Shown: positions 6,834 to 16,242, counted from the first letter of the stretch. The stretch is DNA of 64,000 nucleotides from Rubrivirga sp046845755 (GCF_046845755.1 NZ_CP177357.1:3658001-3722000); one strand, 5' to 3'. Program-made: numbers and translations. The notes: generated by a model from the letters alone, not told the origin.

Positions 6834-8000
6834 ATGCTCCGTCTGCTCTCGCTCCTGCTGCTGGCCGGATGCGCCGCCGCGCCGCCGGCCCCCTCCCCCG
6901 CTGGCGAGACCGCCGCGTTCGTCACCCGCCTGGGCGACGACACGCTCGCGGTCGAGCGGTTTACCCAGACGCCGACCGGCATCACGGCGACCGTCGCCCT
7001 GCGCGCGCCCGAGACGACGCTCGCGACGTACCGACTCGACCTCGACGACGCGGGCGGGCTCGCGAGCTACCAAGCCGAGGTCCGCCAGCCGCTCACCGGC
7101 GAGGTGGTCCGCCGCGAGACCGCCGCGCCCGTCGGCGACAGCCTGCGCGTGACGGTCACCGACGCCGGCGGCGCACCCGAGACGCGCAAGATCGCGGGCG
7201 CCGACCAGCCGCTCCCGTTTATCGACATGGTGCACTGGCCCTTCGAGCTGATGGTGGAGCGCGCCGTCGCGGCGGGCGGGCCGCTCGACCAGCCGCTCTT
7301 CACGACGCGCGGCACGGTCGCCTTCACGAGCGACGTGGCGGCCGACGGCGGCGTCACCGTCCGCCACCCGTTCCGCGGGCCGATGGCCGTCCGGGCGACG
7401 GCGGGCGGCGACCTCCAGACGCTCGACGCCAGCCAGACGACGCGCAAGCTCACCGTCACGCGCGTCCCGAACGTGGACGTCGAGGGCGCGGCGGCACGCT
7501 TTGCGGCGCGCGACGCGGCCGGCCAGCCGTTCGGCGACCTCTCGGGCCGCGCCGAGGCGTACGCGACGATCGGCGGCGCGACGGTCGCCGTCGACTACGG
7601 GCAGCCGCAGCGGCGGGGCCGCGAGATCTGGGGCGCGCTCGTGCCCTGGGGCGAGGTCTGGCGCACCGGCGCCAACCGCGCGACGCACCTCACGACCGAC
7701 CGCGCGCTCGTCCTCGACCCCGCCGGCGTCGCCCTCGCGGTGCCCGCCGGCGAGTACACGCTCTTCTCCATCCCGCAAGCCGACGGCGGCGTCCTGATCG
7801 TCAACCGCCAGACGGGCCAGGGCGGGACGACGTACGACCCGGCGCGCGACCTCGGCCGCGTCCCGCTGGCGCGGTCGCCGCTCGGCGACACCGTCGAGGC
7901 GTTCACGATCGCCGTCGAGGAAGCCGGGCGAGGCGCCGGGCGGCTCGCGCTCCGCTGGAACCGCGACGCCTTTTCGGTCCCGTTCGCCGTGGCCGACTAG
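6834..8000 (+). CDS. DUF2911 domain lipoprotein
   Basis: 388 residues. Lipobox L-L-A-G-C (Cys13) marks an exported lipoprotein. Residues about 25-240 are an unassigned beta-rich region. The C-terminal part (about 250-387) is DUF2911, recognised by V-D-Y-G-Q-P-x-R-R-G-R-E-I-W-G and W-G-E-V-W-R-T-G-A-N-x-A-T. DUF2911 is common in secreted proteins of Bacteroidota and Rhodothermota and has no established activity. The flavin-reductase-like gene starts one base after its stop, suggesting one transcript. Confidence 0.85.
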   Translation: MLRLLSLLLLAGCAAAPPAPSPAGETAAFVTRLGDDTLAVERFTQTPTGITATVALRAPETTLATYRLDLDDAGGLASYQAEVRQPLTGEVVRRETAAPVGDSLRVTVTDAGGAPETRKIAGADQPLPFIDMVHWPFELMVERAVAAGGPLDQPLFTTRGTVAFTSDVAADGGVTVRHPFRGPMAVRATAGGDLQTLDASQTTRKLTVTRVPNVDVEGAAARFAARDAAGQPFGDLSGRAEAYATIGGATVAVDYGQPQRRGREIWGALVPWGEVWRTGANRATHLTTDRALVLDPAGVALAVPAGEYTLFSIPQADGGVLIVNRQTGQGGTTYDPARDLGRVPLARSPLGDTVEAFTIAVEEAGRGAGRLALRWNRDAFSVPFAVAD

Positions 8001-8001
8001 C

Positions 8002-8607
8002 GTGGACCTCGCCCTCGACGCGCTCTCGCAGCGCGACCGCTACAAGCTGCTGACCGCGCTCGTCGTGCCCCGCCCGATTGCGTGGGTCACGACGCGCAAC
8101 GCCGACGGCTCGGTCAACGCGGCGCCGTACAGCTTTTTCAACGTGATGGGCACGGCCCCGCCCGTCGTCGCCTTCGGGCCCGACGACGCCGGCCCGACGA
8201 AAGACACGCCGCGCAACCTCCGCCGCACGGGCCGCTTCGTGGTCAACCTGGTCGACGAGGCCGTGGCGCCGGCGATGCACGCCAGCTCGGCGCCGTACCC
8301 CCGCGACGTGTCCGAGGCGGACGCGCTCGGGCTCGCGCTCGCCGACATGGACTGGGGCGACGTGCCCCGCCTCGCCGACGCCCCGGCCGCGCTGGCGTGT
8401 CGCGAGCACGCGACGCACCTGATCGGCCAGACGCGCGTCGTGCTCGGCGTCGTCGAGGGGCTGTACGTCCGCGACGACCTGGTGGACGAGCGGTACCGGA
8501 TCGACCAAGAGGCCCGCCGCGCCGTCGGCCGCCTGGGTGGCGGGCTGTACGCGACGACGGCATTCCTCGACCTCGGCCCCCGGCCGAGGCTGGACGACCC
8601 GGCCTAA
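8002..8607 (+). CDS. Flavin reductase-like (flavoredoxin-type) FMN-binding protein
   Basis: 201 residues forming a complete flavin-reductase-like split beta-barrel: V-V-P-R-P-I-A-W-V-T-T near the N-terminus, N-A-A-P-Y-S-F-F-N then P-P-V-V-A-F, and F-V-V-N-L-V. Members bind FMN and act as NAD(P)H:flavin reductases, flavoredoxins or unassigned flavoproteins. A GTG start one base after the DUF2911 stop is used because the conserved fold begins within 15 residues. Cytosolic. Confidence 0.85.
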   Translation: MDLALDALSQRDRYKLLTALVVPRPIAWVTTRNADGSVNAAPYSFFNVMGTAPPVVAFGPDDAGPTKDTPRNLRRTGRFVVNLVDEAVAPAMHASSAPYPRDVSEADALGLALADMDWGDVPRLADAPAALACREHATHLIGQTRVVLGVVEGLYVRDDLVDERYRIDQEARRAVGRLGGGLYATTAFLDLGPRPRLDDPA

Positions 8608-8715
8608 ACCGCCCCCCAGGGTCTGTGAGGGGGTGTGAAAAGTGCGGAGTGCCGGTCGGCGGCGTCGAACGGAAGGGGCTGCGGCCTACGTTGCTGGGGT
8701 CTTCAGGCGTCCCGC

Positions 8716-10221
8716 ATGCGCACGTCGCCCGTTCATCCCCTCCACCTCCGGTTCCGCGAGCCGGCCACCGAGGCGGCCTTCGTAGCCGCCTACGAGGCGC
8801 GGTCGTGGCCCCTCGTCCGGGCAGCCCTCGTGCTCGGGCTCGTCCAGTACGCCGCGTTCGGGTGGCTGGACCAGTGGGTGGCGCCCGTCGCCTTCGAGAC
8901 CGTCCGCGCGGTCCGCATCGCCGTGTGCGTCGTGATCGCGGTTGGGATCGTGGCGACGTACCGGCCCCGCCTGCGGCGCTGGCTCCGGCCGGCGGAGGCC
9001 GTGGCGATCGCCGGCGGGCTGGGCGTCGTCGCGATGGAGTGGGCGGTTCAGCACGCCGTCGAGGTCGCGGGGCTGCCGGCCCGGACGGGCGGGCTGCTGA
9101 TCCTCGACGGGTACTACTACAGCGGGCTGATGCTGGTGCTCATCTATGTCCACGTCCTGCTCCGTCTCCGGTTCGTGACGGCGTCGGCGATCGGGGCCGG
9201 GTTGATCGCGCTGTACCTCGGCGTGGCCTCGATCCACACGCCCGGCCTCCAGCTCGTCAACGCGGCCCAGTTCCTGCTCTCGACCCAGCTCAGCGGGATG
9301 GTCGCCTCGTACGCGCTCGAGCGGTACGCGCGCTACGAGTTCGCGCACGCACGCCGCCTCGCCGAGAGCCACGCCACGCTGACGGCCGCGCTCGACGGCC
9401 TGACGGCGGCGCAGGACCGGCTCGTGCACGCCGAGAAGATGGCGTCGCTGGGCCGCGTCACGGCCGGCGTGGCGCACGAGATTCAGAACCCGCTCAACTT
9501 CGTCACCAACTTCGCCGCGCTCGCGGGCGAGGGCGTGGCCGACCTCCGCGCGGCGCTCGGGCCCGTCGGCCCGGACGTCGAGGAGGCGCTCGACGACATC
9601 GCGCTCGGCGTCGCGAAGGTGGCGGAGCATGGGGCCCGGGCGAGTGGTGTCGTCGCCAGCATGCTCGACCACAGCCGGCGCGGCCCGTCGACGCGGGCGG
9701 CCGTCGACCTCAACGCGCTCGTCGCCGAGCACGCCACGATCGCGTCACACGCCGCCGCCGCTCGCGACGCGCAGGCCGTCCCCGTCGCGCTCGACCTCGA
9801 CCCCGCCGTCGGCACGGCCGTCGTCGCCCCGGCCGACCTCGGGCGCGTCGTGCTCAACCTGCTCGGCAACGCCTACCACGCCCTCGACCAGCAGGAGGCG
9901 CCGCCCGACGGCCCGCCCCTGTCGGTCACCACGCGCCGACGCGGCGAGACGGTCGACATCGCCGTGGCCGACCGGGGCGTCGGGATGTCGCCCGAGGTGG
10001 CCGCCCGGGCGACGGAGCCGTTCTTCACCACGAAGCCGACCGGCCAGGGGACGGGCCTGGGCCTGTCGCTGGCCTACGAGATCGTGACCGAGGGCCACGG
10101 CGGGGCGCTGGCGATCGAGTCGGTCGAGGGCGAGGGCACGACGGTCCGGCTGGCGCTCCCCGCGCCTGTCGCCCCCGCCGACGGTGCCGCCGCCGAGGTC
10201 GACGCCCTCGTCTCCGCCTAG
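8716..10221 (+). CDS. Membrane sensor histidine kinase
   Basis: 501 residues. Five or six membrane helices (about residues 32-205) form a compact sensor without a large periplasmic domain, followed by a short coiled linker. The H-box G-V-A-H-E-I-Q-N-P-L-N has His254 as phosphoacceptor, and the HATPase_c domain shows the N-box N-L-L-G-N-A-Y-H-A-L, D-R-G-V-G-M and G-T-G-L-G-L-S. The subfamily resembles HisKA kinases with a four-helix insertion between H- and N-boxes. No response regulator is adjacent, so its partner is unknown. ATG 8716 is preferred to an in-frame start 27 codons upstream. Confidence 0.88.
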   Translation: MRTSPVHPLHLRFREPATEAAFVAAYEARSWPLVRAALVLGLVQYAAFGWLDQWVAPVAFETVRAVRIAVCVVIAVGIVATYRPRLRRWLRPAEAVAIAGGLGVVAMEWAVQHAVEVAGLPARTGGLLILDGYYYSGLMLVLIYVHVLLRLRFVTASAIGAGLIALYLGVASIHTPGLQLVNAAQFLLSTQLSGMVASYALERYARYEFAHARRLAESHATLTAALDGLTAAQDRLVHAEKMASLGRVTAGVAHEIQNPLNFVTNFAALAGEGVADLRAALGPVGPDVEEALDDIALGVAKVAEHGARASGVVASMLDHSRRGPSTRAAVDLNALVAEHATIASHAAAARDAQAVPVALDLDPAVGTAVVAPADLGRVVLNLLGNAYHALDQQEAPPDGPPLSVTTRRRGETVDIAVADRGVGMSPEVAARATEPFFTTKPTGQGTGLGLSLAYEIVTEGHGGALAIESVEGEGTTVRLALPAPVAPADGAAAEVDALVSA

Positions 10222-10398
10222 CCGAGGCTCTGGTCGAGCCCCGCCGCGATGGCGCCTGGACCCCGGGGTTGTCCGTCAGCGATGTGTCAAACGTGCACCA
10301 CCTGGAGAAGCCGGGCCACTGCGCCACCGTAGACGACGACCGTGCTCCGGCACGCCTCGTCCGGCTGTCCGGTCGCGCACATCGCCGCACTCTGGCCG

Positions 10399-10447
10399 AA
10401 CATCCCCCACCCCTCCGGGGCACCCCTTAAAGGGGGACTTTCTGGCG
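10399..10447 (+). repeat. Left terminal repeat of DUF559 unit
   Basis: Reads ACATCCCCCACCCCTCCGG, then GGCACCCCTTAAAGGGGGAC and TTTC. Internal hairpins CCCCTCCGGGG and CCCCTTAAAGGGG are present. It matches, in inverted orientation, the repeat immediately downstream of the DUF559 gene (10879-10931) and, in direct orientation, a third copy at 10959-11013. Confidence 0.7.
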
Positions 10448-10480
10448 TGGGCGGTTTATTTCACGTTCCCCTCTAGGCCG

Positions 10481-10861
10481 ATGCCTCGCCGACGCATCCT
10501 CCCGTACGACCCGGCGCTGAAGCCGCTCGCGCGGCGTCTGCGGAAGGACGGTACGTTGGCGGAGGTCCTCTTGTGGCGTCACCTCCGAGGGAAGCAGGTG
10601 AGGGGCTACAGCTTCTACCGCCAGCGCCCCATCGACCGCTACATCGTCGATTTCTTCTGCCCGGAGTTGATGCTGGCCATCGAGGTGGACGGGAGCAGTC
10701 ACGATCAGAAGGGGGCCGAGGACCTGGAGCGTCAACAGCGGCTCGAATCGTTGGGCGTCCACGTACTGCGCTTTGAGGACGGGGAGGTCCGGCACCGAAT
10801 CGACGATGTGCTCATCGGAATCGATCGGTGGATCGAGCAAGCGGCGTCCGAGGCGGACTGA
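10481..10861 (+). CDS. DUF559 (Vsr-like PD-(D/E)XK) endonuclease domain protein
   Basis: 126 residues covering the whole DUF559 domain. The restriction-endonuclease-like core is visible: Y-R-Q-R-P-I-D-R-Y-I-V-D-F with D57, then I-E-V-D-G-S-S-H-D with E68, D70 and H74. The family is related to very-short-patch-repair endonucleases and is presumed to nick or cut DNA; no activity is established for most members. The gene sits alone between inverted copies of a CCCCC-rich palindromic repeat. The ATG at 10481 is 34 bp from the left repeat. Confidence 0.88.
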   Translation: MPRRRILPYDPALKPLARRLRKDGTLAEVLLWRHLRGKQVRGYSFYRQRPIDRYIVDFFCPELMLAIEVDGSSHDQKGAEDLERQQRLESLGVHVLRFEDGEVRHRIDDVLIGIDRWIEQAASEAD

Positions 10862-10878
10862 CCCCGCCGATTACCACT

Positions 10879-10931
10879 CTTGAAGTCCCCCTTTGAAGGG
10901 GGAGGCGGAGCGGAGCGACGCAGGGGGATGT
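10879..10931 (-). repeat. Right terminal repeat of DUF559 unit (inverted copy)
   Basis: Reads CTTGAAGTCCCCCTTTGAAG, then GGGGGAGGCGGAGCGGAGCG and ACGCAGGGGGATGT. Its reverse complement runs ACATCCCCC...CCCCCTTCAAAGGGGGAC, matching the left repeat at 10399-10447, so the DUF559 gene is bracketed by terminal inverted repeats whose outermost bases are ACATCCCCC and GGGGGATGT. Confidence 0.7.
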
Positions 10932-10958
10932 TTGGTCGGGCATGACGCCGCGCTTTGA

Positions 10959-11013
10959 GCGGACATCCCCCGCCCCTCCGTCGGGGCACCCCCTTCAAAG
11001 GGAGACGTTCTTG
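10959..11013 (+). repeat. Additional copy of the DUF559-associated repeat
   Basis: Reads GCGGACATCCCCCGCCCCTC, then CGTCGGGGCACCCCCTTCAA and AGGGAGACGTTC. Same orientation as the left repeat of the DUF559 unit and inverted relative to 10879-10931, so the two right-hand copies together make a long palindrome with a loop of about 27 bp. Lies upstream of the stop of recG (minus strand). Confidence 0.65.
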
Positions 11014-11095
11014 GTGTCGCACCGGTGCGTGGTGGGCGGAGGAGAGCGCACGCCGCGGGCTGGATGCACACCCATCACCCGTCATTCATCGCCCG

Positions 11096-13222
11096 CTAGC
11101 CGACGCGCGCGAAGCCGAGGCTGCGCGGCGCCGTCCGGCCAAAGTGCTCGCGCATGGCCGCCAGCTCCGGGGCCATCAGCGTCGAGTCGGCCTCGGCGAT
11201 CGCGAAGGCGGCCTCGCGGGCCTCGGACAGGATCTCGGCGTCGCGGACCACGTCGGCGATCTTGAGGTCCGGCAGGCCCGACTGGCGCGTCCCGAAAAAG
11301 TCGCCGGCGCCGCGCAGACGGAGGTCGATCTCCGAGATCTCGAAGCCGTCGGTCGTGTCGGCCATCGCCTGCAAGCGCTCCTCTGCGTCGGCGGTCCGCT
11401 TGTAGCTCGCCATCAGGAAGCAGTAGCTCTGGTCGGCGCCGCGCCCGACGCGGCCGCGGAGCTGGTGGAGCTGGCTGAGGCCGAACCGCTCGGCGTGCTC
11501 GATCACCATGACCGTCGCGTTGGGCACGTCGACGCCGACCTCGATGACGGTCGTGGCGACCAGCACGTCCGTCTCGCCGCGCTTAAAGCGGTCCATCGCC
11601 TCCTCCTTCTCGTACGACAGCATCCGCCCGTGGACGAGGTCCACGCGGTAGGGGCGGATGGCGTCCGCCAGTTCGGCCGCGCCGGTCTCGGCGTCCTTCA
11701 CGTCCGCCAGCGTCTCGCTCTCGGACTCCTCAACGAGGGGGAACACCACGTACGCCTGGCGCCCCTCGCGGAGCTGCTCCTTGACGAACGCCAGCATCTC
11801 CTCGCGCCGTTTTTCCGAGTAGACGCGCGTGTCGATGGGCTTGCGGCCCGCCGGCAGCTCGTCGATGGCCGACACGTCGAGGTCGCCGTAGACCGTCATC
11901 GCGAGCGAGCGCGGGATGGGCGTCGCCGTCATCATCAGCACGTGCGGGCGCTGGCCCTTCGAGAACATCTTGGCCCGCTGGACGACGCCGAACCGGTGCT
12001 GCTCGTCGACGACCGCGAGCCCGAGGTTCTGAAAGGCCACCTTGTCCTCGATGATCGCGTGCGTGCCGACCACGACGTGCGCCGTGCCGTCCGCGATCTC
12101 GCCCAGGATCTCCTCGCGGAGCTTTTTGCGCTGCCCGCCGATCAGCAGGTGGGTCTTGAGGCCGAGCGGCTCCAGAAAGCGGCGGATCGTCGAGTAGTGC
12201 TGCTCGGTCAGGATCTCGGTCGGCGCCATGAAGGAGGCCTGGTAGCCCGCGTCGATCGCCATCAGCATGGCCGCGACGCCGACGACGGTTTTGCCCGAGC
12301 CCACGTCGCCCTGGACGAGCCGGTTCATCTGGCGCCCGCTCGCGGTGTCCCGGGCGACCGTCTCGAGCACGCGGGCCTGGGCGCCCGTCAGCTCAAAGGG
12401 CAGGACCTCGTCGAGGAACGCGCGCGCGTTGTGGCCGATGCCGTCGAGCATGACGCCTGGGCGGCGCTCCTGGCGCCCCTTCGTCAGCGCGAGCAGGAGC
12501 TGGAGGAAAAAGAACTCCTCGAAGACCAGCCGGCGGACGGCGCGGCCCCGCTCGGCCGCGTCCTTGGGGAAGTGGACGGCCCGGAGCGCCACGTTGCCGG
12601 GGATCAGGTCGTACCGCTCGCGGACCGACGTGGGCAGGACTTCGGGGATCGCCAGCCCGTGCGCCTTGATGAGCCCGTAGATCAGCTTGCGGAACGTCCG
12701 GCTGTTGAGGCCCACCTTTTCGAGCGCCGCGCCGCCTGGATAGAGCGGCACGATCCGGCCCGTCGTCAGCGCCGCCGAGGCATCGTCGAGCTTGTCGGAC
12801 TCGGGGTGGGCCATCGAAAACTGGGACCCGTACTTCTCGACCTTGCCGTGGAAGGCGAACGTGTCGCCCTTGCGGTAGAGCCGGTGGATCCAGTTGGCGC
12901 CGCGGAACCAGACGCACTTGAGGGTCCCGCCCGAGTCGTCGGTGACGCGGAGCTCGAAGCGGTTGCGCCCGCCCCTCCCCGGGATCATGCCGGTCGCCGT
13001 CACGACGCCGACGACGGTCACGGCGCCGGGCTCGGTGATCTGGCGGATGGGCGTGACGGTGCTCCGGTCGAGGTAGCGGCGCGGGTAGTAGCGCAAGAGG
13101 TCGCGGAACGTCCGGACACCCGCCTTGCGCAAGGGCTCGGCGCGGCGCGCGCCCACGCCGGGGAGCTCTTCGATGTCGGTGTCGAGGACGGAGGCGTCCG
13201 TCGCGAGGTCGGTCTCGGCCAT
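11096..13222 (-). CDS. recG: ATP-dependent DNA helicase RecG
   Basis: 708 residues, normal length for RecG, which reverses stalled replication forks and branch-migrates Holliday junctions. N-terminal helix-hairpin (E-E-L-P-G-V-G), wedge/OB domain (about 50-150), then helicase motifs: Walker A G-D-V-G-S-G-K-T (305-312), D-E-Q-H (406-409), M-T-A-T-P-I-P-R-S, V-G-V-D-V-P-N-A-T and Q-L-x-Q-L-R-G-R-V-G-R-G. The C-terminal D-F-F-G-T-R-Q-S-G hook is intact. ATG start 13222. 36 bp downstream of the histidine kinase on the same strand, so the two may be co-transcribed. Confidence 0.97.
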   Translation of the reverse strand: MAETDLATDASVLDTDIEELPGVGARRAEPLRKAGVRTFRDLLRYYPRRYLDRSTVTPIRQITEPGAVTVVGVVTATGMIPGRGGRNRFELRVTDDSGGTLKCVWFRGANWIHRLYRKGDTFAFHGKVEKYGSQFSMAHPESDKLDDASAALTTGRIVPLYPGGAALEKVGLNSRTFRKLIYGLIKAHGLAIPEVLPTSVRERYDLIPGNVALRAVHFPKDAAERGRAVRRLVFEEFFFLQLLLALTKGRQERRPGVMLDGIGHNARAFLDEVLPFELTGAQARVLETVARDTASGRQMNRLVQGDVGSGKTVVGVAAMLMAIDAGYQASFMAPTEILTEQHYSTIRRFLEPLGLKTHLLIGGQRKKLREEILGEIADGTAHVVVGTHAIIEDKVAFQNLGLAVVDEQHRFGVVQRAKMFSKGQRPHVLMMTATPIPRSLAMTVYGDLDVSAIDELPAGRKPIDTRVYSEKRREEMLAFVKEQLREGRQAYVVFPLVEESESETLADVKDAETGAAELADAIRPYRVDLVHGRMLSYEKEEAMDRFKRGETDVLVATTVIEVGVDVPNATVMVIEHAERFGLSQLHQLRGRVGRGADQSYCFLMASYKRTADAEERLQAMADTTDGFEISEIDLRLRGAGDFFGTRQSGLPDLKIADVVRDAEILSEAREAAFAIAEADSTLMAPELAAMREHFGRTAPRSLGFARVG

Positions 13223-13258
13223 GCCCCAAGCTAAAAGCGCCCGGTGACGGCCGGCGCG

Positions 13259-15670
13259 TCACACGGCGGCGGGCAGCCGGACGGTGAACGTGCTCCCCAC
13301 GCCGAGCTCACTCGTGGCCGCCACGGTGCCTCCGAGCATTTCGGAGAGTCGCTTGGTGATCGCCAGCCCCAGCCCGTTCCCCTCGTGCAGGCGGGCGTGG
13401 CCCTCGGACTCCTGGCGGAACTCGTCGAACAGGAGGGGCAAGAACGTCTCGGAGATGCCCTGGCCGGTGTCGGTCACGTCCAGCACGACGTCGTCGGCGT
13501 CGGCGCGGAGGGCGACGGTCACGGACCCGGCCTCGGTAAACTTGACGGCGTTGCCCAGGAGGTTCGTCAGGATGCGGCCCAGCGCCCCCTCGTCGCTCTG
13601 GAGCACGACCGGGGCCTCCGGGAGGGCGACCTCGACCGCGAGCCCTTTGGCCTCGGCCTGGGGCCGGAGCAGCGCCGCCGTGTCGGCGACGACCGTGCGG
13701 ACGTCGACGGGCCGGAGCACGACCTCATGACGACCGGCCTCCATCTGGGCGAGGTCGAGAACCGACGTCAACGTGTGGAGCAGGCGCCGCCCGCCGCGGC
13801 CGATGAGCTGGGCGAACGTCTCGTCGTCGCCGTCGTGCTCAGCGGCCTCCTCCGCGAGGATGTCGGCGAACCCGATGATACTGGTGAGCGGGGTCCGGAT
13901 CTCGTGGCTGAGGTTCGCGAGCATCGCGCTCTTCATGCGGGCGGCCTCCTCGGCCTCGGTGCGCCCGCGCTGGGCGTCGGCCATGGCCGCCACCAGGGCG
14001 AGCTCGTGGGCGCCGGCGGCCTCGGCCGCCTGGCGGGCCTCCTCGACGTCGGTGCACGTCCCCACCCAGCCCAGGAACGCGTCGTCGTCGGAGACGGGGA
14101 TGGCCCGAATGGCGAACCGGTGATAGGGCCCGCCCGCGCTCCGGACGCGGTACTCGATCTCGTGCGGGCTCCGGGCCGCGATCGCCTCCCGCCACGCCTC
14201 GATGACGCCGGGCAGATCGTCCGGGTGAACGGCGTCGGTCCAGCCCCACCCCGCGATCTCCTCGGCCGTCTGGCCGGTAAAGTCGGCCCACGCGGCGCTG
14301 AGCTCGGTGGCGTCGCCGTCGGCGTTGGCCATCCAGACCACCTGCGTGGTGGCCTCGACGAACGACCGGAAGCGGAGCTCGCTCTCGCGGAGGGCCCGGC
14401 CCGTGGCCACCCGGTCGGTCACGTCGCGCACGACGGCCTGGACCTCGTCGTCGCCGACGGGCACGATTCGAGCTTCGAAGTGGCGGAGCTGACCGTCCCC
14501 CGGCACCAGATCGTACTCGACGCACTGGAGGTCCCCGGTGTCGAGGGCCTGGCCGACGGCCGCCAGGAGCGTGACCGCCAGGTCCGGAGGCAGTGAGGCC
14601 GCCATGGTCCACCCGATGAGCTGGTGCGGCTCGTAGACCAGGAGCGCGGGGTCCGGCGCCTTGACGTCGAGGTAGCGGCCGTCGCGCGAGAGGCGCAGGA
14701 ACAGGTCGGGCAGCGCCTCGATCAGGCCGCGGTGCCGGGCCTCGCTCTGGCGGAGGGCCGCCTCGCTCGCGAGCCGGGCTGTGAGGTTCCGGCCCGTCAC
14801 GCAGACGCCGACGACGGCGCCGGCGCTGTCGTGCACGCGGGCGCACACCAGCTCGTGGGGGACGGGGCCGTCGGGCGTCTGCATCGCGGCGGTCAGCGAG
14901 CAGCGCCCGCCCGACAGCGCGTCTTGCACGGCCGTCCGGACGCGGACGGCGTCGCTGGCCGTGAAGAGGGCGTCGACGGCGAGCCCGTCGAGATCCTCGG
15001 CCGGCCGGCCGGCCACGGCCGCGAAGGCGTCGTTCCACTGCCGCAGGTGGCCGTCGAGGCCGACGACCACGAACAGGTCCTCGAGCGCGTTCATGGCGGC
15101 GGCGGTCAGGGCCTGGGCGTCGGCGCGGGCGCGCGACTCGTCGGCCAGCCGGGCCTGGGCCTCGCGGTAGGCGATGGAGTCGGCGAGCACCTCGCCCAAC
15201 TCGGCGAGGGTGGAGAGGTCGTCGTCGGTCCACGTCCGGGGCAGGGTGTCGATGGCGCACAGCGCGCCCAGCGCCTCGCCGTCCGCGCTCCAGAGCGGGA
15301 CGCCGAGGTAGGCCTGGCCCGGATGCGCCCGGTCGCTGGGCCGGTCGGTGTCGACCACGAGCGGGCGGCCCGTGGCGGCGACGTGCTGGCACGGCGAGTC
15401 GTCGAGCCAGGTCTCGCGCGCGGCGTCGAGCGCCTCCGGGACGCCCGCCGCCCCCTTGTACACCTGCCACCCCGGCTCGATGAGGGTGACGAGGGCCGTC
15501 GGCGCCTTCAGCAGCCGGGTCGCGAGCTCGCACGTGCGGTCGCACGTCGCGTCGCGCGTGGGTGTCATCAGGCCCGCCCGGCTCAGCGCCGCGAGGCGCC
15601 CCGGCTCCCCGATCGCCGCGAGGTCGCCGGACAGAGCAGAGCGGGGGGAGGAAGCGAGCGCTGACACCAT
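13259..15670 (-). CDS. Soluble GAF-PAS histidine kinase
   Basis: 803 residues, no membrane segment. Domain order: GAF (about 41-175, with S-P-C-Q-H), three PAS segments (about 190-310, 315-430, 440-560; the last followed by a PAC-like motif), HisKA with L-S-H-E-I-R-T-P-L-T (His589) and HATPase_c with N-L-L-G-N-A-V-K-F-T, D-T-G-Q-G-I and G-N-G-L-G-L-A-I. A cytosolic sensor; ligand unknown. In-frame ATGs at 15694 and 15718 also exist; 15670 is preferred because the upstream residues derive from repeat-like sequence. No response regulator nearby. Confidence 0.88.
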   Translation of the reverse strand: MVSALASSPRSALSGDLAAIGEPGRLAALSRAGLMTPTRDATCDRTCELATRLLKAPTALVTLIEPGWQVYKGAAGVPEALDAARETWLDDSPCQHVAATGRPLVVDTDRPSDRAHPGQAYLGVPLWSADGEALGALCAIDTLPRTWTDDDLSTLAELGEVLADSIAYREAQARLADESRARADAQALTAAAMNALEDLFVVVGLDGHLRQWNDAFAAVAGRPAEDLDGLAVDALFTASDAVRVRTAVQDALSGGRCSLTAAMQTPDGPVPHELVCARVHDSAGAVVGVCVTGRNLTARLASEAALRQSEARHRGLIEALPDLFLRLSRDGRYLDVKAPDPALLVYEPHQLIGWTMAASLPPDLAVTLLAAVGQALDTGDLQCVEYDLVPGDGQLRHFEARIVPVGDDEVQAVVRDVTDRVATGRALRESELRFRSFVEATTQVVWMANADGDATELSAAWADFTGQTAEEIAGWGWTDAVHPDDLPGVIEAWREAIAARSPHEIEYRVRSAGGPYHRFAIRAIPVSDDDAFLGWVGTCTDVEEARQAAEAAGAHELALVAAMADAQRGRTEAEEAARMKSAMLANLSHEIRTPLTSIIGFADILAEEAAEHDGDDETFAQLIGRGGRRLLHTLTSVLDLAQMEAGRHEVVLRPVDVRTVVADTAALLRPQAEAKGLAVEVALPEAPVVLQSDEGALGRILTNLLGNAVKFTEAGSVTVALRADADDVVLDVTDTGQGISETFLPLLFDEFRQESEGHARLHEGNGLGLAITKRLSEMLGGTVAATSELGVGSTFTVRLPAAV

Positions 15671-15801
15671 GGACCGGCAAGAGGACGAGTGCATGGGTGA
15701 TCGGGTGTCAGAGCGCATTGTTTAGGGCACCACCCAGGCGTCCCTTTGCGCGATTGGGGGGCGGACCCCGGAAACCCCAACGCGTCTTCGGGTTCTACCG
15801 A

Positions 15802-16242
15802 ATGCCCCTCCCGAACATCGTCGTGCGCCGCCTCACCCGTCTCGCCGCTCTGGCCCTGGTCCTCGCCGGCTGTGCCCCCACCGCGCCCGTCGCCGACCGC
15901 CCCCCGCCGGGCGCCCCCGCCAGCCCGCTCGTGGGGCGCTGGGACATGGCCGCCGTCTACGACCGGGGCGCCGACGTGACCGCCGAGGCGAACCCGGCCG
16001 GCGACCGGTACATCGAGATCCGCGCCGACGGCACGTTCGAGAGCGGTGGCCAGCCCTATGGCCTCAACACGGGCCGCTGGACCTACGCGCCCCGGACCCG
16101 GACCCTCGCCCTCGACTCCGACCTCGGGCCCGACGACGACAGCGCCTGGGTCGTGACGCTGCGCGACGACGTCATGGAGTGGGACGGCGCCGGCTCGGCC
16201 TTCGCCCGCCGCTTCCGCATCACCGCCGTCCGTGCGGACTGA
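15802..16242 (+). CDS. Small lipoprotein, lipocalin-like
   Basis: 146 residues. Signal peptide with lipobox V-L-A-G-C (Cys23). The mature part starts with a P/A-rich linker, then L-V-G-R-W-D-M, a pattern typical of small lipocalin-like or copper-resistance NlpE-like beta-barrels, with I-R-A-D-G-T-F-E-S-G following. Likely an outer-membrane-tethered protein of unknown role. ATG 15802 gives the signal peptide. Confidence 0.72.
   Translation: MPLPNIVVRRLTRLAALALVLAGCAPTAPVADRPPPGAPASPLVGRWDMAAVYDRGADVTAEANPAGDRYIEIRADGTFESGGQPYGLNTGRWTYAPRTRTLALDSDLGPDDDSAWVVTLRDDVMEWDGAGSAFARRFRITAVRAD

Noticed and set aside
10955..13234. Plus-strand open frame opposite recG
   Set aside because: RecG motifs are unmistakable on the minus strand; the plus frame has no recognisable domain.
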